Shown here: piece after piece, positions 1 to 7,906 of the stretch
Layout of the letters: every line of letters starts with the position of its first letter
How positions within the stretch are numbered: the stretch's first letter is position 1
Assembly (NCBI GenBank): GCA_902800045.1
Contig: CADCCZ010000004.1
Span: 1 to 64,000, forward strand
Length of the DNA stretch: 64,000 bases
Source: an uncultured Bacteroidia bacterium
GTDB lineage: Bacteria > Bacteroidota > Bacteroidia > Bacteroidales > ML635J-15
Reading direction: 5' to 3'
Made by a program: the position numbers and the translations under genes
The notes under the pieces: model-generated
Told to the model about the DNA's origin: nothing
Database searches by the model: none
Seen by the model: the letters and a program-made list of their open reading frames with translations, nothing else

Positions 1-83
1 CCCGATCCCATTCCGAACTCGGAAGCTAAGCTCACCAGCGCCGATGGTACTGCGTATTGTGGGAGAGTAGGTCGCCGCCGTCC
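1..83 (+). rRNA. rrf: 5S ribosomal RNA, 3' part
   Basis: The first bases match the conserved 3' two thirds of bacterial 5S rRNA, including CCGAACTCGGAAG and the closing segment GGGAGAGTAGGTCGCCGCCG. The 5' part lies before the window. The gene is presumably the end of an rRNA operon. The exact 3' end is uncertain by a few bases. It is followed at once by a strong hairpin and T run. Confidence 0.93.
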
Positions 84-90
84 TTCAAGG

Positions 91-119
91 TCCCGACTAT
101 CAAGTCGGGATCTTTTTTT
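91..119 (+). terminator. rRNA operon terminator
   Basis: TCCCGACT and AGTCGGGA form a perfect 8-bp stem with a 4-base loop, followed by a run of seven T. It sits just after the 5S gene. Its T run supplies the TTTG of the next gene's promoter. Confidence 0.9.
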
Positions 120-147
120 GTTTATATGCAAAATATTATTATCTTTG
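117..147 (+). promoter_or_regulatory. Bacteroidota-type promoter of the T9SS adhesin gene
   Basis: TTTG at 117-120 and TATCTTTG at 140-147 are separated by 19 bases, the arrangement known for primary sigma factors of Bacteroidota. The start codon is at 174, so an earlier in-frame start at 57, inside the 5S gene, is excluded. Confidence 0.8.
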
Positions 148-173
148 CACAAAATTTGATAATAAGGTTTAAC

Positions 174-3100
174 ATGAGAAATTTTGCAGTACTTATTTGT
201 GCCTTCTTAATGTCGTTTGCTTTTGACTCAATGGCATTAAACGCACCAACACTATCGTCTCCTAACGACGGTACAGTTTATTCATCTGTGATAAAGCCGA
301 CAGTTTCATGGAATTCCGTGTCTGGAGCGAATAAATACATATTGGATTGGGATACCGTATCTTCGTTTTCTTCTCCAAAGTTCCGTACATTTTCAACAAC
401 ATATTCTTATGTCAATTTAACAGCGCTGATGTATGGGACAACATATTACTGGAGAGTCCGTGCTGTAAATGAAAGTGCAAATGATACCTCGGACTATTCT
501 GCGGTACGGAATTTTACAACCTGTTCAGGTCCAACCTTAGATTACCCAAATGATGGGATGATTTATTCGTCAACCGTAAAGCCGACACTTTATTGGAATG
601 CAATTACAGGCGTTGGAAGTTATATCCTTGAATGGGACACTGTATCATCATTTTCATCGCCGATGTTTGGTACGTTTACAACTTCTTCAACAAATGTCAC
701 TATAAATGCATTGCTATACGGCACAACGTATTATTGGCGAGTAAAAGCAACCAATAGCGACGACAGCGATACATCAAGCTATTCCGCAGTTAGGAGTTTT
801 ACAACCTGCTCTGCTCCAACTCTAGATTATCCGAATAATGATATGATTTATACGACGACCGTAAGGCCAACAGTTTCATGGAATACAATCACAGGCGTTG
901 GAAGTTATATCCTTGAGTGGGATACAGTATCGTCATTTTCATCGCCGATGTTCAGTTCCTTAACAACATCTTCAACATCTGTCAATATTAATGGATTGCT
1001 ATTCGGCACAACGTATTATTGGCGCGTAAAGGCAACCAACAGCAACGACAGCGACACTTCCAGCTATTCCGAAGTTAGGAATTTTACAACTTGCTCGGCT
1101 CCAATTTTGAGCGCTCCAAGTAATGGTATGGTTTATACGACTATGGTACGGCCTTCAGTTTCATGGAATTCAATCACTGGCGCAGGAAGTTATATCCTAG
1201 AGTGGGATACAGTGCCTTCGTTTTCATCAACGATGTTCCGCACATATACAACATCATCGACATCCATTTATATTAATGGATTGCGATACAGCACAAAGTA
1301 CTATTGGCGCGTTAAGGCAACCAATACAAACGACAGCGACACATCAAGATATTCTGAGGTGTGGAATTTCACAACAGCCGGAACAGTTACTTTAAGTTCA
1401 CCAACCAACAATCCAAGTCCGACAGGCAGGTTTTATTCACGGCAGTATTTAAAGTGGAATACATTACCAGGCTCTTCGGAATACTTGATCCAGCTTGATA
1501 CAACTTCCGATTTCAGTTCAAGTGTATTGCGAAATATTAGTGTGACAACATCAAGTACAAGTTCAGATTCATACTATGAAAAGTGTGTGTACGATTTATA
1601 TTATGGAACAATGTACTATTGGAGAGTTTGTGCAATAAGTTCTGTCGATACAACCGACTGGTCTGAGACTTGGCAGTTTCATACGATGGACGATGTACAG
1701 CTGTTTTTCCCAAGTGATACTAGTGCAAATGGCACTTATTTTACACGGCAAGAATTTCAATGGAAGAATTCATTAGGTTCTAAATCGTATATTCTTCAGT
1801 TAGATACAGTTCCGAGTTTTGATTCTGGATTGTTGCAGAGCATAGATGTTTCATCATCAACTACAAACACAGATACATACATATACAAGTATATTTCCGA
1901 TATGCGTTATGGCACAATGTATTATTGGCGTGTATGTTCGGCAAATGCAGTTGATACATCGGGCTGGTCTGCTACATGGCGATTCCATACTACCGACTGG
2001 GTTGCGCTATATTATCTCAACGATACAAGTTCTACTGCTGGCTATTATACCCGCCAGGAACTTGAATGGAAAAATTCAAAAGGTTCAAAATCATATATTC
2101 TTCAGTTAGATACAGTCCCGAGTTTTGATTCCGGATTGTTGCGCAGCATAGATGTTTCATCATCAACCACCAACACCGATACATACATATACAAGTATGT
2201 TTCCGATATGCGTTATGGTACAATGTACTATTGGCGAGTTTGTGCTATAAACAATGCTGACACATCGGGCTGGTCTTCAACTTGGCAATTCCATACTGTC
2301 GACTGGGTTGTATTGGATTCTCCATCAAATAATAGTACAGGTTTGGCAGTTTCTTCGCGTACATTGTATTGGAAAAACTCCTTGGGCTCTTCTTCGTACA
2401 TAGTTCAGGTTGATACAACAAGAAACTTTAATTCGGAACTATTGCGTAATTTAAGCGTTTCGTCGTCAACGACAAGTACAGAAACATACAAGAGTACAAG
2501 CATAACGAATATGCTCTATGGAACAACTTATTATTGGCGGGTATGTGCGGCAAATGCTGCTGATACATCTGGTTGGTCGAGTGTATGGCGTTTCACTACT
2601 GCCTATCAGCTTACCTCTGGACCAGTGCTTGTAAGTCCAGAAAACAATAGCACCGAAATACAGCCATCTGGTGTCGATTTGGTATGGAATCCACTGGACA
2701 ATGTAACTGGTTACCGCTATCAGGTGTCGACCGACAATACTTTTGCAACAATATACCGCAGTGGCACCACAGTCAACACAACGGCAACCTGCTATCTAAA
2801 TTATGGCACAACTTACTATTGGCGTGTTCAAGGCTACAATGCAAGCGGAAATTCGGTTTGGTCTCAGGTGTGGAGTTTCGATACTCAATCGTGCGAACTC
2901 ACTGGCGAAACAGCTGTGGAGGCTTGTGGTTCGTATGTTTGGCGTGGTACAACCTACACCGAGTCGGGTGACTACGACTTTACCAAGCATCTGTCGAACG
3001 GTTGCGACAGCATAATAACCTTGCATCTGACAATCAACCAGTCGTCGGAGCGCGAATTCTCGTATAGCGCATGTGAAAGTTATACTTGGAACGGCGTGAC

Positions 3101-4331
3101 CTACGATGAAAGTGGTGACTATGTACAGAATATCACTGCATCAAACGGTTGCGACAGCGTTGTCACACTGCATCTTACAATCAATCAGCCAGTGGCCGAG
3201 CTAGTCGAAGTCGAGGCCTGCAATTCCTACCAATGGAATAACCAAACTTATACCGAAAGTGGTGATTATCAGCAGACTTTCACTGCTACAAATGGTTGCG
3301 ATAGCGTTGTGACTTTGCGTCTCACAATTAATGAATCTCCGCGTCGAGAATTTTCAGCTGTTTCGTGCGTCAGCTATGTATGGAACAATCAAACATACAC
3401 CCAATCTGGAAATTATGAGCAAACGATTTCATCCGATAATGGATGCGATAGCATTGTTACTCTGCATCTTACCATAAATCAGCCGCTTGCACATCAATTC
3501 GAAGCTACGGCTTGTGAATCTTACAATTGGAATGGCGAAATATATACCGCAAGTGGCAACTATCAGCAGACATTCACGGCTACCAATGGTTGCGATTCTG
3601 TTGTTACCCTGCATTTGACAATAAATCATCCGACTACAGCAGAATTCGCGGTTTCCGCTTGCGACTCCTACGAATGGAATGGTGAAACTTATACCGAGAG
3701 CGGTAATTATACTCAGACATTTATAATAGCTAACGGTTGTGATTCAGTTGTAACCTTGCATTTGACAATTAACCATCCGCAGACCCAACAATTTGAAGCC
3801 GAGGCTTGCAATTTCTATGTATGGAACGGTGTGTCATATAACGAAAGTGGTGACTATGTTCAGACTTTGTCTGCTGCAACTGGCTGCGATTCGGTCGTTA
3901 CGTTGCATCTTGTCATCAACGAACCTGTAACTTATGAGTTCGATACTTCTGTAAATGAAGCCTTCGTTTGGAATGGTGAAACATTTACCGAAACTGGCGA
4001 TTACACTCAGGCTTTCACTGCTGCCAACGGTTGCGATTCAATTGTAACCTTGCATTTGAATGTTTTAACTGGAATTTCGGAAGCAGAAATGCTGATAAAC
4101 ATTTTCCCAAATCCAGCAAACGACATCTTGAACATCACATCATCTGAAACAATTTCGGAAATTGAAATTGTAAATGCCTTGGGACAGGTTGTAAGGCGCA
4201 TGGAAGTGAATGCCGACAATGCTGTTTGCGATGTCGAAGATTTGACAAGCGGGGTGTATGTGGTTAGAATTCGCGCCCTTCGACAGGCTCAGGGAGCTGT
4301 TGTCTCACAACAAAAATTTGTAAAGGAATAA
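174..4331 (+). CDS. T9SS-secreted repeat adhesin with nine Fn3-like modules and eight GCDS repeats
   Basis: This 1385-residue protein has a signal peptide (about residues 1-20, MRNFAVLICAFLMSF). Nine fibronectin III-like modules of about 100 residues follow, each ending in YYWRV. Then come eight repeats of about 40 residues ending in GCDSVVTLHLTIN (3000-4065). The C-terminus is a type A T9SS sorting domain (IFPNPANDILNI, GVYVVRI, final KFVKE). No catalytic domain is visible, so a surface adhesin or glycan-binding role is the likely inference. Modules around 1790-1930 and 2096-2236 are nearly identical at DNA level with a 306-base period, a recent duplication. The start at 174 fits the promoter at 117-147. 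A REP-like sequence lies in frame within the sorting domain at 4276-4294. Confidence 0.85.
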   Translation: MRNFAVLICAFLMSFAFDSMALNAPTLSSPNDGTVYSSVIKPTVSWNSVSGANKYILDWDTVSSFSSPKFRTFSTTYSYVNLTALMYGTTYYWRVRAVNESANDTSDYSAVRNFTTCSGPTLDYPNDGMIYSSTVKPTLYWNAITGVGSYILEWDTVSSFSSPMFGTFTTSSTNVTINALLYGTTYYWRVKATNSDDSDTSSYSAVRSFTTCSAPTLDYPNNDMIYTTTVRPTVSWNTITGVGSYILEWDTVSSFSSPMFSSLTTSSTSVNINGLLFGTTYYWRVKATNSNDSDTSSYSEVRNFTTCSAPILSAPSNGMVYTTMVRPSVSWNSITGAGSYILEWDTVPSFSSTMFRTYTTSSTSIYINGLRYSTKYYWRVKATNTNDSDTSRYSEVWNFTTAGTVTLSSPTNNPSPTGRFYSRQYLKWNTLPGSSEYLIQLDTTSDFSSSVLRNISVTTSSTSSDSYYEKCVYDLYYGTMYYWRVCAISSVDTTDWSETWQFHTMDDVQLFFPSDTSANGTYFTRQEFQWKNSLGSKSYILQLDTVPSFDSGLLQSIDVSSSTTNTDTYIYKYISDMRYGTMYYWRVCSANAVDTSGWSATWRFHTTDWVALYYLNDTSSTAGYYTRQELEWKNSKGSKSYILQLDTVPSFDSGLLRSIDVSSSTTNTDTYIYKYVSDMRYGTMYYWRVCAINNADTSGWSSTWQFHTVDWVVLDSPSNNSTGLAVSSRTLYWKNSLGSSSYIVQVDTTRNFNSELLRNLSVSSSTTSTETYKSTSITNMLYGTTYYWRVCAANAADTSGWSSVWRFTTAYQLTSGPVLVSPENNSTEIQPSGVDLVWNPLDNVTGYRYQVSTDNTFATIYRSGTTVNTTATCYLNYGTTYYWRVQGYNASGNSVWSQVWSFDTQSCELTGETAVEACGSYVWRGTTYTESGDYDFTKHLSNGCDSIITLHLTINQSSEREFSYSACESYTWNGVTYDESGDYVQNITASNGCDSVVTLHLTINQPVAELVEVEACNSYQWNNQTYTESGDYQQTFTATNGCDSVVTLRLTINESPRREFSAVSCVSYVWNNQTYTQSGNYEQTISSDNGCDSIVTLHLTINQPLAHQFEATACESYNWNGEIYTASGNYQQTFTATNGCDSVVTLHLTINHPTTAEFAVSACDSYEWNGETYTESGNYTQTFIIANGCDSVVTLHLTINHPQTQQFEAEACNFYVWNGVSYNESGDYVQTLSAATGCDSVVTLHLVINEPVTYEFDTSVNEAFVWNGETFTETGDYTQAFTAANGCDSIVTLHLNVLTGISEAEMLINIFPNPANDILNITSSETISEIEIVNALGQVVRRMEVNADNAVCDVEDLTSGVYVVRIRALRQAQGAVVSQQKFVKE
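4276..4294. repeat. REP-like palindrome inside the T9SS sorting domain
   Basis: CCCTTCGACAGGCTCAGGG is an imperfect palindrome with CCCT/AGGG arms. I recognise it as a sequence dispersed in many bacterial genomes. Here it is translated in frame as part of RALRQAQG, between the conserved GVYVVRI strand and the terminal KFVKE strand of the sorting domain. Confidence 0.75.
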
Positions 4332-4353
4332 TAGGTTTGCATAATAAATGATG

Positions 4354-4385
4354 AAAAAATGACGGTTTTGTACCGTCATTTTTTG
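4354..4385 (+). terminator. Terminator after the adhesin gene
   Basis: AAAAAATGACGGT pairs with ACCGTCATTTTTT over 13 bp around a short loop. The T-rich descending arm acts as the tail. It lies 23 bases after the stop codon. Confidence 0.88.
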
Positions 4386-4483
4386 TTTATAGAAGAGCAA
4401 ATTCATGTGGAAATTTAAAAATTTAGCATCCAAATCATTGATAATAAGCACGTTGTAATAAAGAAAAATTTTTGAAAAATATT

Positions 4484-4514
4484 TTAGTTTATAATATAAA
4501 CTTGTTTATCTTTG
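4484..4514 (+). promoter_or_regulatory. Promoter of the membrane protein/regulator pair
   Basis: TATCTTTG at 4507-4514 is preceded by TTAG at 4484-4487 with 19 bases between. This is a one-base variant of the usual upstream TTTG. The start codon is at 4598, which leaves a leader of about 80 bases. Confidence 0.65.
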
Positions 4515-4597
4515 CAATGTGATTTAAGAACTAACGCGCGGTGGTAATTAGGTCACAAAAAGAAATAATAAATAAGGTTAATTTAAAATTTGATACT

Positions 4598-5182
4598 ATG
4601 AATCAGAACGAACAAAACAAAGAGATGACGGCTCAGGAGAGCCTCTCTCTAATTAGTGAAATGCTGAACAACAGCAGACGCATTATCCTTCAGAACAATG
4701 CAAAGCACTTTATGCTTTGGGGTATTTTGCTCACAGTGACATCGCTTGTCATCTACGAACTTTGGCACATTACCGGCAATCCTATATGGAACTGCGCTTG
4801 GTTTGCCATGCCAGCATTGGGTTTCCCAATTGTGAGAATCCTCGACAGGAAAAATACCGATGTGCCGCAAAACGTCATCAACAAGCAGCTTGGTCTGATA
4901 TGGCTCACCTATTGCATTTTTGCAGTTAGTATCAGTGTCATCGCAATGCTGGCAGTACCTATGAATATTTCGCTTGTTATTGCCGTGCTTTTGGGTTTTG
5001 CCGAATGCATTTCAGGCTTCCTGCTGAAAAACTGGGCAATCACTATCGGTGGATTTATTCTTGGTATAGGGGGCGCTATATTTGCTTCAATGGTTTACAA
5101 TGAGGCTCAGCTGCTCATTTTCACCCTTGGTGGAATTATTTTAGTGGTAACAGGTCTGATTATTAAATTTCAATACAAGTAG
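4598..5182 (+). CDS. Multi-pass membrane protein of unknown function
   Basis: This 194-residue protein has a polar N-terminus (about residues 1-35, rich in Q, N and E) and then about six hydrophobic segments, for example GILLTVTSLVIYELW and LIFTLGGIILVVTGLII. I recognise no motif. The start at 4598 (MNQNEQNKE) is preferred to an in-frame ATG at 4541 because the extension is not membrane- or signal-like and lies in the leader. The next gene, a winged-helix regulator, begins 2 bases after the stop, so they are co-transcribed and probably translationally coupled. Such pairs are common in Bacteroidota. The membrane protein may sense or respond to what the regulator controls, but that is inference. 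Confidence 0.75.
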   Translation: MNQNEQNKEMTAQESLSLISEMLNNSRRIILQNNAKHFMLWGILLTVTSLVIYELWHITGNPIWNCAWFAMPALGFPIVRILDRKNTDVPQNVINKQLGLIWLTYCIFAVSISVIAMLAVPMNISLVIAVLLGFAECISGFLLKNWAITIGGFILGIGGAIFASMVYNEAQLLIFTLGGIILVVTGLIIKFQYK

Positions 5183-5184
5183 CT

Positions 5185-5475
5185 ATGTTTCCAAAACTTG
5201 ACCCGATTCTTCATTCGGAGCTGAGATTGGCAGTGATTTCCATTCTGGCCGATGTCGATGGTGCCGAGTTTAGCTACATCAAGAAGCAGACAGGCGCTAC
5301 GTCGGGAAATCTCAGCGTGCAAATCGACAAGCTTAGTGCTGCTGGCTACATATCAGTCGAAAAAGGCTTCAAGGGGAAAATGCCATGCACAACCTGCAAG
5401 ATTACCCCAGCCGGTATCGAAGCGTTCGAAAACTATGTGGCTGCGTTGAAAGAATACATTTCAACAGAAAAATAA
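5185..5475 (+). CDS. Small winged-helix transcriptional regulator (HTH_34/MarR-like)
   Basis: This 96-residue protein consists only of a winged-helix DNA-binding domain. Residues 10-60 (ELRLAVISILADVDGAEFSY, then SGNLSVQIDKLSAAGYISVEK) give the helix-turn-helix. The FKGKMPCTTCKITPAGIEAF segment gives the wing and last helix. This matches the PF13601-like single-domain regulators common in Bacteroidota. It has no ligand-binding domain. The two cysteines in PCTTC, at the wing, could respond to metal or redox state, but this is speculative. It is coupled to the membrane protein upstream. Confidence 0.85.
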   Translation: MFPKLDPILHSELRLAVISILADVDGAEFSYIKKQTGATSGNLSVQIDKLSAAGYISVEKGFKGKMPCTTCKITPAGIEAFENYVAALKEYISTEK

Positions 5476-5489
5476 AGCTTGGGATAAAT

Positions 5490-5551
5490 AACATCATCCG
5501 CCTTTTTGTCATCCTGGGCTTGTTTCAGGATCTGAAAAGGCGGGTGATGTT
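5490..5551. repeat. Long hairpin element with nested REP-like core, possible terminator
   Basis: The arms at 5490-5506 and 5535-5551 (AACATCATCCGCCTTTT and its partner) pair over 17 bp with one G-U pair. Inside is a second inverted repeat, ATCCTG/CAGGAT, in the context CATCCTGGGCTTGTTTCAGG. This resembles a REP-like repeat seen in many genomes. It sits 14 bases after the regulator gene and is followed by TTTTGAATTT, so it may also end transcription. Confidence 0.75.
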
Positions 5552-5653
5552 TTGAATTTATTGGTATTCGCTAAATATCGTTTCAACAATAAAGACTAAG
5601 AGCAGCGCAACTTTTAGCAGACAACAATATTTTGAAGTATATCAAGTATTTTA

Positions 5654-5661
5654 TAAATTTG
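5654..5661 (+). promoter_or_regulatory. Promoter -7 element of the lipoprotein gene
   Basis: TAAATTTG fits TAnnTTTG and lies 19 bases before the start codon at 5681. No clear upstream TTTG is seen. Confidence 0.55.
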
Positions 5662-5680
5662 CAGTATAAAAATAAATAAT

Positions 5681-6397
5681 ATGAGAAGAATTGTCTTTAT
5701 CCTCATTGCAGTTCTTGTTTTATTTGGCTGCAACAAACAGGAACAGTTTACGGTAACTCTTAATATTGAAAATGCCGACCACATGCAAGTGTCGCTTCTA
5801 AAGGAGGTCGACGGAAAAAGAGTGCGTCTCGACAGTACCGTTTTCGTTGGCAAAAATGCAGAACTCAAAGCCGATTTCGATGCTCCGCAGACTTGTTATA
5901 TCATTCGGTTCGATCATCAAAAAAAATGCGACAATATAGGATGTGAAAATAATATCTTTTTGTTCTTTACTGAGAACCAGAACACAACTATTACCGGCGA
6001 TTTTAATGCAAGGCAAAATTGGACGGTGAAAGGCTGCGCCACAATGGAAGATTACAATAACTTACGCCAAATCCTCTCGCCAAAGGAAGACTCGATTATG
6101 GCTATCTATTCTGAACTCAGCGTGATTGACGATACCATTATGTCGGCGGAACTTGATTCGCTATTCAATGCTGCATTGGAAGAATACAACAATACCATTG
6201 TAGATTTTATAAGAAGCCACCCCGGTAGCTATTTTGCACATTTAATCCTTGACCAGCAGAAAGAGTCTCTTGACTTTGAAACCGTAAAGGAACTATCGGA
6301 AACCCTGACAAACGAATCGGATTTCAGCAGAAGAGTCAAGGAATATGTGCAACAAAATCAGGACCTTGGGTCAGAGCAGCCTGCAGCCGTGGAATAA
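5681..6397 (+). CDS. DUF4369-like lipoprotein
   Basis: This 238-residue protein has a lipoprotein signal (MRRIVFILIAVLVLFGC, Cys17 as lipid site). A beta-rich domain follows (residues 22-115, FTVTLNIENADHMQVSLLKE and later TTITGDFNARQNWTV) of the DUF4369 type. That domain usually precedes a thioredoxin-like domain in Bacteroidota. Here the rest is helical and acidic, with no CxxC, so the protein looks like the N-terminal half of that family only. Its role is unknown, presumably periplasmic or at the outer membrane. It converges with the protease gene, whose stop is 2 bases away at 6400. Confidence 0.75.
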   Translation: MRRIVFILIAVLVLFGCNKQEQFTVTLNIENADHMQVSLLKEVDGKRVRLDSTVFVGKNAELKADFDAPQTCYIIRFDHQKKCDNIGCENNIFLFFTENQNTTITGDFNARQNWTVKGCATMEDYNNLRQILSPKEDSIMAIYSELSVIDDTIMSAELDSLFNAALEEYNNTIVDFIRSHPGSYFAHLILDQQKESLDFETVKELSETLTNESDFSRRVKEYVQQNQDLGSEQPAAVE

Positions 6398-6399
6398 TA

Positions 6400-7626
6400 T
6401 TACAAGTCCACTTCTTTTATTTCCCCTTCGGGACTGCGGAGCACATAATGCATTAAATCGTCATGTGGTTCCAGCAATCTAAATGTGCAATAATCTGTAA
6501 TAGGAATTCCGTCGATGCTTATCAGGTAGTCGCCAGAGCGAACGCCTTTTTTGTATGCATCCAAACCTTTTTTTACAATAGCCCTTGCTACGCCAAGAGT
6601 GTCGCCATCTTCGGCTGGTCTAAATGAGAGTCCCCTTGTTATTTTGTTTGCAACAACAACTTCCGACTTTCCATCGTGAGGAAGCAGCACAAAGCGCCGT
6701 TTCGGAGCATCGATAATAAGAGATGCGTGTTGCATTACGGCCGTACCAAGTTTCAGCATGGCAGTATTGGTCGAAATGCACAGGTCCTTGAATGTAAGGT
6801 CTCCAATCTCTACCTGCGGAATACGAAGAATCCTGTAGGCGACTGTGTCGTAGGTGGCACCGAAAATACCAGCGCTCGATAGGACTGAAGTGTCTGAATG
6901 TAATGTCATTTCATCTATTTTCTGTTTCATTTTCTGGTCGCTTTTCCCCCAGCGGTCAAGCAGCTCTTGAGGAAGGTCGAACCAGCCACCTACATTTCCC
7001 GAGTCGAAGAGCATCCTGATTTTGGAAAACGGGAATTTTACGAAAAATGTCGGTCTGCTCGAATCGTATTTCAGTATTTTATGTCCTTTCTCCTCCTTGG
7101 CGAAGAATCCCTTGCGGTCGGTTACTATCATCAGGCTGTCTTTCGTGTCGAATTTGAACGAAAGGCCTTTTTTGACAATAAGGTCGAACGCAAGTGCGCC
7201 ATCAATAATTCCGCAGGTGTATTGGCTTAAGCCGTTGTCAACAATAATAGGGTAGTTTTCGATGCTAATGTTGCCCATCTTAATGGTCGGGCACTTGTGA
7301 ATAGCTTTCTTAAGCATTGCTTTTTGTGAGTCGACGGTTTTTACACTGTCGCCCGACGCTATCATCCAGTCCTCCTCTTTTCCTATCCAGAAGCCAGTCT
7401 GCGCTCCAGTGTCGAACAGCATGTTTCTTACAACTCCGTTAATCTCTACCGGAACTACTGCAGCCCCGTCCCAGATTTTTATTTTCACCGTATCTACAAA
7501 ATCGGTGTTGGCAATGTTGAAATCAAATGCTTTAGCGATTTGCGCTGCCGACTGCAACGATGTCAGGCTAACCAAAATTACGGTCATTGCTTTTATGAAA
7601 GCGATAGTTTTTGTGTGTTCCCTCAT
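6400..7626 (-). CDS. Secreted retropepsin-like aspartyl protease with PDZ domain
   Basis: This 408-residue protein has a signal peptide (about residues 1-29, ending SLQSAAQ). It carries two aspartyl-protease lobes, each with the D-T/S-G motif: MLFDTGAQTGFW (Asp72) and MLFDSGNVGGWF (about residue 205). A C-terminal PDZ domain contains SGDYLISIDGIPITDY. The two-lobe form plus PDZ matches a clan AA family frequent in Bacteroidota. The protease probably acts in the periplasm or on the surface, and its substrate is unknown. It has its own promoter (7649-7679) and converges on the lipoprotein gene. Confidence 0.85.
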   Translation of the reverse strand: MREHTKTIAFIKAMTVILVSLTSLQSAAQIAKAFDFNIANTDFVDTVKIKIWDGAAVVPVEINGVVRNMLFDTGAQTGFWIGKEEDWMIASGDSVKTVDSQKAMLKKAIHKCPTIKMGNISIENYPIIVDNGLSQYTCGIIDGALAFDLIVKKGLSFKFDTKDSLMIVTDRKGFFAKEEKGHKILKYDSSRPTFFVKFPFSKIRMLFDSGNVGGWFDLPQELLDRWGKSDQKMKQKIDEMTLHSDTSVLSSAGIFGATYDTVAYRILRIPQVEIGDLTFKDLCISTNTAMLKLGTAVMQHASLIIDAPKRRFVLLPHDGKSEVVVANKITRGLSFRPAEDGDTLGVARAIVKKGLDAYKKGVRSGDYLISIDGIPITDYCTFRLLEPHDDLMHYVLRSPEGEIKEVDL

Positions 7627-7648
7627 GGTAATATTTATTTTTATGGCA

Positions 7649-7679
7649 CAAAAGTAAGAATTTATCCGTCACAAACAAA
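7649..7679 (-). promoter_or_regulatory. Promoter of the aspartyl protease gene
   Basis: On the minus strand TTTG (7676-7679) and TACTTTTG (7649-7656) are separated by exactly 19 bases, a full match to the Bacteroidota consensus. The start codon is at 7626. Confidence 0.82.
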
Positions 7680-7869
7680 AATAGTGGCTAATATTTCCCG
7701 CAACTATTTTATGCTCAAAAAATTAACCGATTATGAACAATTTGCCTGCTTGCAAGGCTAGATTAAATTTGCTTTTACCTATGTGAATTTTTTTAAATCG
7801 TTGATGTATAGTGGATTATGTACGAAAAATTATTTTCCGCTTACCGCTGTGTATCTGAAAAAAAAGTGA

Positions 7870-7877
7870 TAATTTTG
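7870..7877 (+). promoter_or_regulatory. Promoter -7 element of thrS
   Basis: TAATTTTG fits TAnnTTTG and lies 29 bases before the thrS start. The rest of the spacer 7680-7906 is AT-rich, and I see no gene or clear structure in it. Confidence 0.6.
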
Positions 7878-7906
7878 CACGAAATTTTTGACTATAAAAG
7901 AATAAG

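Noticed and set aside
57-173. Upstream in-frame extension of the adhesin gene into the 5S rRNA
   Set aside because: It overlaps rRNA, terminator and promoter. The signal peptide starts at 174.
7680-7906. T-box or other tRNA-sensing leader before thrS
   Set aside because: No T-box sequence or terminator is visible, and the promoter lies only 29 bases before the start codon.
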